Assembly: GCF_000422265.1 (NCBI RefSeq)
Contig: NZ_AULL01000017.1
Span: forward strand, 124,001 to 188,000
Direction of reading: 5' to 3'
Length of the DNA: 64,000 nucleotides
DNA from: Kaistella palustris DSM 21579
Lineage (GTDB): Bacteria > Bacteroidota > Bacteroidia > Flavobacteriales > Weeksellaceae
Shown: piece after piece, positions 7,893 through 15,637 of the stretch
Numbering within the stretch: the first letter of the stretch is position 1
How the letters are laid out: the number at the start of each line of letters is the position of its first letter
The notes under the pieces: generated by a model
Database searches by the model: none
Told to the model about the DNA's origin: nothing
The model's input: only the letters and a program-made list of their open reading frames with translations
Translations under genes and position numbers: made by a program

Positions 7893-8627
7893 TTAATTTG
7901 GGGTTGCAATAATTCGTGGTTTCCCCAGGAAAGCACAGTAAGTTGAGTACATTACAATAAGATAGAAAGGTATCGTGGCCAAAAGACCGATACCGCAAAG
8001 AATGATTCCGGCAGCACTTATAAGCCAACCCAAAACCGATGCGCCTAAAAATACGCCGTAGTTTTCCTTTGCAATATTAAAAGATTTGCTGAGTGCTTCT
8101 GAAAATGTAGCATTCTCAAACAAAAGCACCGGATATCCCAAAAGCAGTAAAGGAAGGACAAAAACACCTGGTAAAAAACACAGAGAAAAAGCGATTACCA
8201 TGATGATGCCCGAGAATAGACTGTAAATAATGATGTTTAGTGTGTTTTGGCGGTAGCCGATAAAAAGATCATTAATATGAATGGTTTCCCTGCTGTTATA
8301 TTTGTTTGCCATATAAATTAAGCCTACATATACAGGCGAAAATAAAAGCCCCACAAGTCCCGAAAGTCCATAGTAAGTGCCCATTCCGGGAATACCCCAA
8401 ATGCTCATCATCGAGAAATCTCCGTCAGCAGTACGGATTTCCTCCGAAAGCGTTTCTGCATTAAAGCCTGAAACTGACTGAATTACAAGTGAAATCAGTA
8501 GGTATAAAACCATTGCAGCCAAACCGTAGAGAAATACACCTTTGTAGGTTTCGAAAGCGTGTGAAATGATCGCACCGGTCGACCTTTCAGGTCCCTGAGG
8601 TTGATCGAATTCTTGAAAAGCGTCCAT
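7893..8627 (-). CDS. Polytopic membrane protein, copy 1 of a tandem pair
   Basis: A 244-residue inner-membrane protein with about five or six hydrophobic segments (near 33-55, 85-105, 132-160, 192-220). After a short cytoplasmic N-terminus (QPQGPERSTGAIISHAF) the architecture parallels the next upstream gene: both carry a short FNDLF/INDLF-AGYR-like loop followed by a long hydrophobic hairpin and a glycine-rich last segment. No catalytic motif is visible. Relatives in this group have carried unconvincing enzyme names in databases; the sequence supports only a membrane protein of unknown role. Confidence 0.75.
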   Translation of the reverse strand: MDAFQEFDQPQGPERSTGAIISHAFETYKGVFLYGLAAMVLYLLISLVIQSVSGFNAETLSEEIRTADGDFSMMSIWGIPGMGTYYGLSGLVGLLFSPVYVGLIYMANKYNSRETIHINDLFIGYRQNTLNIIIYSLFSGIIMVIAFSLCFLPGVFVLPLLLLGYPVLLFENATFSEALSKSFNIAKENYGVFLGASVLGWLISAAGIILCGIGLLATIPFYLIVMYSTYCAFLGKPRIIATPN

Positions 8628-8689
8628 AATTTAGTTTTTTAATGTTTCTCAAATATAAAATTTAAAAATGAAAACATAATCAACTGAAA

Positions 8690-9418
8690 TTAAACTTCCT
8701 CCACTTCTTTATAAATGTTTTGGTAAAGCGCATAAATCATTGCATGCCAGAACGGAAAAGTAAGCAGAATGCCTACACCGAAAACTATAAATCCGCACAT
8801 GCTGAAAAGTACCGCTACCAGTACACAGGCTACCACCGCTGGGAATTTTCTTTTTAAACCTGTGACCGTCAGTCGAATACCTTCAAATGTATTTACGTTC
8901 CTGAAATACAGCAGTGGAACCGAAAACAGCGTGACAAAGATCCAAACCACACCTAAGATCACCGTTGCATTCGCGTAAGTGAATATAATGATCCAGAAGA
9001 GGTAGAAGCCAAAAAATTTAAAAAAGTCCCAGCCACGGTATCCGGCAAAAAGATCATTGAATTCCGGTGCCTCGCCAAGATCTGCTTTCCGGTAAATCCG
9101 GTAAAGGCCCACATTTAATGGATTGAGGAAAGCGAGCAGAAAGAAGAAAGCCAGTCCGAAGTTACGTGTCTGCGGCAAGCGCGCAATTTCTTCCATTTTT
9201 TGATTGAAGGCGGCCATATCTGTCCGTACCAGATCGCTGTTTTTTGCAAATTCATCCCACAAACCGAAATACTGGAACAGATAAAAATATCCCACAAAGA
9301 ACAGCGAAAAGTAAATTAAACTGTACACAGCCTGGTAGAGCAGCGTTTTACTCCAGTACGCAAATGCCGATTTCAGAATATGTTCCGTTCCCGTTTTCAT
9401 GAACTCCTTATTTTCCAT
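8690..9418 (-). CDS. Polytopic membrane protein, copy 2 of a tandem pair
   Basis: A 242-residue membrane protein starting at the ATG at 9418 (MENKEFMKTGTEHILKSAF). The open frame extends to 9556, but that part overlaps the divergent pabB promoter and start and lacks coding character. It has about five hydrophobic segments, including LFSMCGFIVFGVGILLTF near the end. The motif FNDLFAGYRGWDFF aligns with INDLFIGYR of the downstream paralogue at 7893, suggesting tandem duplication. The gap between the two genes is 62 bases. Function unknown. Confidence 0.72.
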   Translation of the reverse strand: MENKEFMKTGTEHILKSAFAYWSKTLLYQAVYSLIYFSLFFVGYFYLFQYFGLWDEFAKNSDLVRTDMAAFNQKMEEIARLPQTRNFGLAFFFLLAFLNPLNVGLYRIYRKADLGEAPEFNDLFAGYRGWDFFKFFGFYLFWIIIFTYANATVILGVVWIFVTLFSVPLLYFRNVNTFEGIRLTVTGLKRKFPAVVACVLVAVLFSMCGFIVFGVGILLTFPFWHAMIYALYQNIYKEVEEV

Positions 9419-9479
9419 GGCGCAAAAATAAGCTTTTAGGAATTTAATTTCCGGCTTATTTTTACCGCAGCCTTTTCTG

Positions 9480-9487
9480 TATTTTTG
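9480..9487 (+). promoter_or_regulatory. Promoter -7 element of pabB
   Basis: TATTTTTG matches TAnnTTTG. It ends five bases before the pabB ATG at 9493, so transcription should start close to the codon. No clear TTG lies at the expected distance upstream. Confidence 0.45.
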
Positions 9488-9492
9488 TGCCG

Positions 9493-10470
9493 ATGATTGC
9501 AGGTATTTCAAACCAGTTTCAGAAACTCGATGAACTTTCTCAGCAGAAAGTCCCATTCTTTTTTATGGTCGATTTTTTAATGGAAAACTGCAGGATTTTT
9601 ACTGCAGACGAACTCCGCGATTCAGAAATTTTAATTCAGTTTCCCAACTTTTCAAATGTAGAGCCGACCATAGCCAACCAGCGCACGATCAACCTTAAAT
9701 CCTTTCCCGAGTCTAAGGAAAGTTATGCGAAAGGTTTTCAGGTCGTGCAGAATAATCTGAAAGCCGGAAATTCCTACCTCGTCAACTATACGTGTAAAAC
9801 GCAGATTGACATCAATTTAAGTTTAGAAGAAATTTTTCATCTTTCAAAAGCTAAATATAAAGTCCTCTGCAAGGATGAGTTTGTGTTTTTCTCTCCGGAA
9901 ACTTTCATCGAAATCCGCGATCAGAAAATTTATACACACCCGATGAAAGGCACGATCGATGCGGCAGTTCCCAATGCAGCGGCGGTTCTTAAAAATGACA
10001 TTAAGGAAAAAGCCGAACATTATACCGTGGTCGATCTGCTTCGGAATGATTTGAGCATGGTTGCCGATGAGGTGACCCTGGATGAATTTCAGCGCATTGA
10101 TTATCTCCGGACGCAGCAGAAAAACCTCTACGCCATGAGTTCCGAAATTTCCGGAATATTGAAGCCGGAATTTCAGAATAAAATCGGAAGTATAATGAGC
10201 ACGCTTCTTCCTGCAGGTTCCATTCTCGGTGCGCCAAAAAGCAGGACGCTCGACATTATTTTACAGGCCGAAAATTTCGCGCGCGGCTTCTACACCGGCG
10301 TTTGTGGCTGGTTTGACGGCAGCGGTCTGGACTCCTGTGTGATGATTCGTTTTATAGAAAAAGAAAATGGAAAGTTTTACTTTAAAAGCGGTGGCGGCAT
10401 CACGCATTTGAGTAAATTAGCCGACGAATATCAAGAAATGAAAAACAAAATTTATGTCCCGATTCATTGA
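9493..10470 (+). CDS. pabB: Aminodeoxychorismate synthase component I
   Basis: A chorismate-binding enzyme of about 325 residues that turns chorismate plus ammonia into 4-amino-4-deoxychorismate for folate synthesis. The conserved chorismate-enzyme core is present: THPMKGTID, VDLLRNDLSMV, LPAGSILGAPKSRTLDII, GFYTGVCGWFDG and the C-terminal KSGGGIT. It is shorter than the roughly 450-residue enterobacterial PabB because the N-terminal subdomain is reduced, as in other flavobacteria. ATG 9493 is chosen over GTG 9487 because the GTG falls in the promoter element. The pabC-like gene overlaps its 3' end by 17 bases, indicating an operon. No glutaminase (pabA) gene is adjacent. Anthranilate synthase is the main alternative, but the partner gene argues for pABA. 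Confidence 0.88.
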   Translation: MIAGISNQFQKLDELSQQKVPFFFMVDFLMENCRIFTADELRDSEILIQFPNFSNVEPTIANQRTINLKSFPESKESYAKGFQVVQNNLKAGNSYLVNYTCKTQIDINLSLEEIFHLSKAKYKVLCKDEFVFFSPETFIEIRDQKIYTHPMKGTIDAAVPNAAAVLKNDIKEKAEHYTVVDLLRNDLSMVADEVTLDEFQRIDYLRTQQKNLYAMSSEISGILKPEFQNKIGSIMSTLLPAGSILGAPKSRTLDIILQAENFARGFYTGVCGWFDGSGLDSCVMIRFIEKENGKFYFKSGGGITHLSKLADEYQEMKNKIYVPIH

Positions 10471-11080
10471 AAGCATTAAGGTAGAAGATCAGAAATTATT
10501 TCTTGCCGATTTGCACCAAAAGCGCATTAATGAGACTTTTGCTCATTTTGGTAAAGAAGGTTCGCTGGATCTGGCAAAAATTTATAAGAATCTGGAGCAC
10601 GATGAAGATGGCCTTTTCAAGCTGAAAATCACATACAGCCTGGAAAAGGATTTCAGGGTTCAGCTGATCCCGTACGCGATTTCCGAGATCAACAAAATTT
10701 CTCTGGTCGAAAACAATACGTACGATTATTCATTTAAGTTCGAGGACCGGAAAGAATTCGAACGCATGAAGCAGAAAGCAAAAGCCGAGGAGATCATCAT
10801 TGTAAAAAACAACCATATTACCGACACTTCTTATTCCAATATTCTTTTCAAAAAGGGTAAAGACTGGTTTACGCCAAATACGTTTCTGCTAAATGGTGTT
10901 CAGCGCCAACACCTCCTGAAAACGAAAAAAATAAAAGAAGCCGAAATTACGTTACAAACCCTGAAAGATTATTCGCATTTCCAGATCATCAATGCGATGA
11001 ATGATTTTGATGATATGTTTATTTATCCGCTTTCAAAAATCACCAATCTCCCCGACCATACCGATTTTGCCGGCATTTAA
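10454..11080 (+). CDS. pabC: Aminotransferase class IV, probable 4-amino-4-deoxychorismate lyase
   Basis: A 208-residue PLP fold-type IV protein. Recognisable parts are LFKLKITYS, the region FEDRKEFERMKQKAKA that should contain the PLP lysine, ITDTSYSNILF (the usual cofactor-binding S-N segment) and TPNTFLLNGVQRQHLL. It overlaps pabB, so the likely reaction is release of pyruvate from aminodeoxychorismate to give 4-aminobenzoate. It is shorter than typical PabC (about 270 residues), lacking some N-terminal sequence, which is common among flavobacterial members. Confidence 0.82.
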   Translation: MSRFIESIKVEDQKLFLADLHQKRINETFAHFGKEGSLDLAKIYKNLEHDEDGLFKLKITYSLEKDFRVQLIPYAISEINKISLVENNTYDYSFKFEDRKEFERMKQKAKAEEIIIVKNNHITDTSYSNILFKKGKDWFTPNTFLLNGVQRQHLLKTKKIKEAEITLQTLKDYSHFQIINAMNDFDDMFIYPLSKITNLPDHTDFAGI

Positions 11081-11155
11081 AATACTGCCTGGCACTGCGT
11101 TGGTCTGTTTTTGGTTAATGAATATTTCCGCAAAAGGAATTTGCTGCAGACTCTC

Positions 11156-13705
11156 ATGAAGATACAGAAATGGCCCCTGCGCCTGTTTTTCACATTTATA
11201 AAGATATTTGCTGGTTTACTTTTTAGTGTGAATCTTTTCGCACAAACCAGGATTTCGGGTTCTGTAACCGATTCAGAAACCCGCAGGCCGATTACCGGTG
11301 TAGAGATTTTCATTAATGGAAATGAAAAGCCGTCCCTTGTAACCGCAGATGCGCACTTTACAGTTGTCGCCGATTCTGGAATTTCCACCGCCACTTTCAT
11401 CAGAAAAAATTATAAAACTGAAGTCCTCAATTTCGAGGATAAGAAGTTTGAAGATCTTGTGATCAAAATGCAGCCGGAAAATGTTGAAGATATCCAGGAA
11501 GTTATTCTGGCCGGCCGTACCAAAAAAAAATACAAAAACAAGAAGGAAAACCCTGCATACGCTATAATGCAGGAAGTCTGGAAACGCCGCAAAACCAACG
11601 GCCTGGCGAATTATAACGACTACCAGTACAAAGAATATGAGAAAATAGAGATCGGTCTGAATAATATCGACAGCGCCTTCATGAAAAAGAAGTTGTTCAA
11701 TGATCTGGAGTTTATCTTCAACTATGCTGATTCGGCGAATTTTCAGAAAAAGCTCACGCTTCCTGTTTTTTTTAATGAAACCCTGTACAAAACGTACGGC
11801 CGCAATACACCACAGAAACAGGAAAACAAAATCATTCTTGCCAATAAATTCTCCGGTTTTAACAATAACGAACTCATTGCATCTACCGCGAAAAATCAGT
11901 TCAAAGAGGTAAACCTGTACGATAATACGGTTAATTTTTTTAATATTGGTTTTCCGAGCCCCGCTGCCACAGATGGTTTTGCGACATATGAATATGAAAT
12001 TACTGACTCACTTTCGGTAAATGGCAGCGAATGTTTCAAGATCGCTTACTATCCAAAACGAAAGGAAGTTTTGACTTTTCAGGGGAATCTTTATATTTCA
12101 AAAGACACTTATAATATTGTAAAAGCCACGCTGAGGTCCACCAATAAGATCAATGTAAATTTTGTAAACGGAATTTATATGGAAATGGAATATGACTCAC
12201 CCAATGACTCCATTTTCCTGCCGAAAAAAACCTACACCGAGTTCGAGATGTCCATCTTTAACAAGAAAAAAGATGCCAAAGGTGCGCTTTTCAAACGGAC
12301 AGATATCTACAGTGATTATCGCTTCAACCAGAACTTTGCAGATGATCTGCTTACCGACCGCCAACAGACGCTAAGCGATACGAACCTTACAAGACCGGAT
12401 GAATATTGGGAAAAAGAAAGAACCGAACCTTTAGCCGAGTCTGAAAAAAATGTGTACACCATGGTTTCGCAACTTGAGAAAGTGCCGAAATTCCAGCATA
12501 TTGTTAAACTTGTGGAAGTGGTGGAATCCGGCTACATCAATGCCTGGCATGCAATTGATTTTGGCGATATCTGGTCTGTATACGGAAATAATGAAGTAGA
12601 AGGTGACCGGATACGGCTGGGTGCGCGCACCTATTTTTCGCCTAATGATATGTGGCGTGTGGAAGGATATACTGCTTACGGCTTCAAGGACCGGAAATTT
12701 AAATACGGGCTGGAAGGCCGGTATATGTTTAACCGTGATAACCGGGCGACAATCGGATTTGGCAGCAGGAACGACGTAATTCAGCTCGGTGCACAACTTA
12801 CAAATGACGATGGAATTATGACCAGATCATTTGCCTCATCTTCGGTTTTTTCATCAGGCACCAATGCTTCACTAAGTTCGCTGAAACAAAATAATTTATT
12901 CTTTTCACTGGAACCGCTGAAGAATTTTGAAGTGCGCTCGGATATCTCCACGCAACAGATAAAATCCGCAAATCCTGAATTTTTTAATTTAGATTATTAC
13001 AAAAACGGAATACTGAGATCCGAACTTACTGATTTTCATACCACTTTCAGCCTGATTGCGAAACCCGGCGCCAAATATTCGCAGTATGGTGTAGACCGGT
13101 ATTCATTTACCACGCTGTCGCCCACATTTGTACTGAAATTTACCCATGGTTTCGAGAATGTTTTGAATGGCGATTTCGATTATAATAAACTGCAGTTCCT
13201 TTATTCACAACCCATTATTATGGGAAATTTCGGACGTACGGTCGTGAATTTCGAAGCGGGAAAGAACTTCAATACGGTCCCGCTGGCGCTGCAGAACATC
13301 ATTCCCGGAAACCAGTCTTACAGTTTGATTCCCAATACTTTCGCGCTTTTAAAGTATTATGAATTTGTGGCAGATTCTTACACGACACTGCATCTTGAGC
13401 ATCATTTTCAGGGGAAACTCCTCTCGTATATTCCTTTGATTAAAAAACTGAAGCTGCGCGAACTTGTGTATTTAAGAAGTGCGTACGGAACGCTGAGCGC
13501 AGCTTCGAAAAATATTAATTTTGAGAATCACCTGTATTCTGCACCGGATCAGCAGATCTACTATGAATACGGTTTCGGGTTCGAAAATATCGGTTTTGGC
13601 AATCTGAAGATCTTACGGATCGATTTCAACTGGCGCGGCAATTACCTCGATCATCCGGGCGTGTCGGAATTCGGGATAAAATTTGGCCTGCAGATGAATT
13701 TCTAG
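11156..13705 (+). CDS. DUF5686 family outer-membrane protein with carboxypeptidase-like regulatory domain
   Basis: An 849-residue exported protein. A signal peptide (about 1-30, ending LFAQ) is followed by a CarboxypepD_reg-like beta-sandwich (TRISGSVTDSETRRPITGVEIFING) and then the long DUF5686 region, which ends in alternating beta-strands and a terminal aromatic residue (KFGLQMNF), consistent with an outer-membrane beta-barrel. The family is found in Bacteroidota and its function is not established. ATG 11156 is chosen because it begins the signal peptide; the frame opens earlier at 11111. It converges on menD with no intervening base between the two stop codons. Confidence 0.85.
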   Translation: MKIQKWPLRLFFTFIKIFAGLLFSVNLFAQTRISGSVTDSETRRPITGVEIFINGNEKPSLVTADAHFTVVADSGISTATFIRKNYKTEVLNFEDKKFEDLVIKMQPENVEDIQEVILAGRTKKKYKNKKENPAYAIMQEVWKRRKTNGLANYNDYQYKEYEKIEIGLNNIDSAFMKKKLFNDLEFIFNYADSANFQKKLTLPVFFNETLYKTYGRNTPQKQENKIILANKFSGFNNNELIASTAKNQFKEVNLYDNTVNFFNIGFPSPAATDGFATYEYEITDSLSVNGSECFKIAYYPKRKEVLTFQGNLYISKDTYNIVKATLRSTNKINVNFVNGIYMEMEYDSPNDSIFLPKKTYTEFEMSIFNKKKDAKGALFKRTDIYSDYRFNQNFADDLLTDRQQTLSDTNLTRPDEYWEKERTEPLAESEKNVYTMVSQLEKVPKFQHIVKLVEVVESGYINAWHAIDFGDIWSVYGNNEVEGDRIRLGARTYFSPNDMWRVEGYTAYGFKDRKFKYGLEGRYMFNRDNRATIGFGSRNDVIQLGAQLTNDDGIMTRSFASSSVFSSGTNASLSSLKQNNLFFSLEPLKNFEVRSDISTQQIKSANPEFFNLDYYKNGILRSELTDFHTTFSLIAKPGAKYSQYGVDRYSFTTLSPTFVLKFTHGFENVLNGDFDYNKLQFLYSQPIIMGNFGRTVVNFEAGKNFNTVPLALQNIIPGNQSYSLIPNTFALLKYYEFVADSYTTLHLEHHFQGKLLSYIPLIKKLKLRELVYLRSAYGTLSAASKNINFENHLYSAPDQQIYYEYGFGFENIGFGNLKILRIDFNWRGNYLDHPGVSEFGIKFGLQMNF

Positions 13706-15367
13706 CTATTTCAGAAATTCAAAATAACCTTTCAGCACGGCCGCATTTTCAATTCCTGCCGTATCCACCTCCAGTATTTTCGGTTTAGTGTCTGTCTTAA
13801 AGAAATTATCCAGCACGCGGGCGAGCGTATCTTCTTCATCAACTTTTGTATAGCTGAAACCAAAATGTGCCGCCAGATGTTCAGCAGTCTTGTGGTGTTT
13901 GGTTAAAATAAACTCATCCAGCGCGTTGGTGGAATTTGGTCCTGGAATAATTTTGAAAATATCGCCGCCGCCATTATTAAAAACAATGATCCGCGTATAT
14001 GGCGGAATGTAATTGTTCCACAGGCCGTTGATATCGTAAAAGAAACTCAGGTCTCCGGTTACCAAAAGTGTCTGTCCTTCATTCTTCATCGCAAAACCCA
14101 TCGCCGTGGAGGTAGAGCCGTCGATGCCGCTGGTACCGCGGTTGCAGTACATCGTGTTTTTCCAGTCGAAAAGCTGGGCATATCGGATCGCCGACGAATT
14201 GCTGAAGTGGATTTTTATGTTTTCGGGAACTTTCTGGTTGAGCAACTCGAAGAATTTAAAATCCGAAAACTGGGTTTTCATGCAGTATTCTGTATGTTTA
14301 ATGTCTTTCTTGTCACGCAGGACATCCCATAAATTGTAATAGGGCCGTGGTTCCAGATTCACCTGGCCGAGCAGTCTGTTAAAGAAAGTTTCGGGTTTGG
14401 TTTCTATCTTTTCCGTTAAGGCAAAAAAGGTGTCGGGTTGCCAGTGCTCATCGATATGCCAGTGATTTTTCGGATGTGCTTTGCGGAGAAATTGCTTGAT
14501 TTTTTTTGACACCACATTTTGTCCCACCGTGATCAGCAGGTCCGGCGCGTAAAGCTGAAAATCTGCATCATCAAAATTGAAAATATAGCGGTCGATATGC
14601 GAAAAGAATTTCTCGTGTTTAATATTTGAAGTCGCTTCGGTGAGAATCACCACACTGTGGTTTTTCGCGAGCTGCCTAAGCTGCATTTCGAGTTCATCAC
14701 TGTGGTCGCGCGTACCCACGAGGATCATTATCCTTTTTGAGAGATTCCAGTCTGCCACCAGATTCGACGGGAGGCTGTAACTTTTTTTCTGGATGGTCGT
14801 TTCGATCGGCGGAAAGACCGGCAGCTCCGAAACCAGTTCGTAGAGCGGTTCTGTTAATGGTATGTTGATATGTACCGGGCCCTGTTTTTCGAAACAGAGT
14901 TCCACAGCTTTTTTGATCAGCGCAAAGTTTTCCTCATCAGCATTTTCGTCGTCATCTTCCAAAAGCTGAAAGTCACCGTATGAATGTTGCTGGTAAAGAT
15001 CTTTCTGGCGGATCGTCTGTCCATCAAAAATATCAACAAAAGAAGCAGGGCGGTCCGCCGTTAAAACCAAAAGCGGCACATTCTGATAAAAAGCTTCGGT
15101 AACTGCCGGATAATAATTAGCCGCCGCAGATCCGCTTGTACAGGTAACCGCGACCGCCTGTTTAAGACTTTTCGCCATTCCCAGACCTACAAATCCCGCA
15201 CTTCTTTCATCAACAATACTGTAACAGTTGAACTCATCATTCTCGGAAAAGTGAATGGCGAGCGGTGCATTTCGAGAACCGGGCGAAATAATGATATTAA
15301 AAATGCCGTACTCCTTCAGGATATGAGCAAGAAACTGAATGCTTCGTTTCGCAGAAAATTGTTTCAT
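13706..15367 (-). CDS. menD: 2-succinyl-5-enolpyruvyl-6-hydroxy-3-cyclohexene-1-carboxylate synthase
   Basis: The thiamine-diphosphate enzyme that joins 2-oxoglutarate to isochorismate, the first committed step of menaquinone synthesis; about 553 residues. Signatures are IISPGSRNAPLAIHF and VDERSAGFVGLGMAKS at the N-terminus, VAVTCTSGSAAANYYPAVTEA, TADRPA, and the C-terminal ThDP motif NRGTSGIDGSTSTAMGFA...LLVTGDLSFFYDINGLW. The ATG at 15367 (MKQFSAKRSIQ) is preferred over the TTG at 15388. No other men gene is adjacent. It supplies the quinone that the alternative complex III encoded further on would oxidise. Confidence 0.96.
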   Translation of the reverse strand: MKQFSAKRSIQFLAHILKEYGIFNIIISPGSRNAPLAIHFSENDEFNCYSIVDERSAGFVGLGMAKSLKQAVAVTCTSGSAAANYYPAVTEAFYQNVPLLVLTADRPASFVDIFDGQTIRQKDLYQQHSYGDFQLLEDDDENADEENFALIKKAVELCFEKQGPVHINIPLTEPLYELVSELPVFPPIETTIQKKSYSLPSNLVADWNLSKRIMILVGTRDHSDELEMQLRQLAKNHSVVILTEATSNIKHEKFFSHIDRYIFNFDDADFQLYAPDLLITVGQNVVSKKIKQFLRKAHPKNHWHIDEHWQPDTFFALTEKIETKPETFFNRLLGQVNLEPRPYYNLWDVLRDKKDIKHTEYCMKTQFSDFKFFELLNQKVPENIKIHFSNSSAIRYAQLFDWKNTMYCNRGTSGIDGSTSTAMGFAMKNEGQTLLVTGDLSFFYDINGLWNNYIPPYTRIIVFNNGGGDIFKIIPGPNSTNALDEFILTKHHKTAEHLAAHFGFSYTKVDEEDTLARVLDNFFKTDTKPKILEVDTAGIENAAVLKGYFEFLK

Positions 15368-15637
15368 ATTGGGAATTGATTGCTGCAAATTTACTCATAA
15401 TTAAATTTTCAGAACCGAAATCATTAATGGAGAAAAAACAGCAGCGACTTATTTTAAGTGCCTTTCTCCGTTGCCCAATTGTTGGCAGGTGGCAGCCGCT
15501 TTTGTAATTAATGCTAAATGTCATTTTAAATTCATGTAAATTTTCGGTGGTCCTTTGTTATCTTTCGTAACTTTATATGAATCAAATGTGCTGTATTCTG
15601 TATTCTCAGATTTCCGAAAATTATAAAACGCTATATT

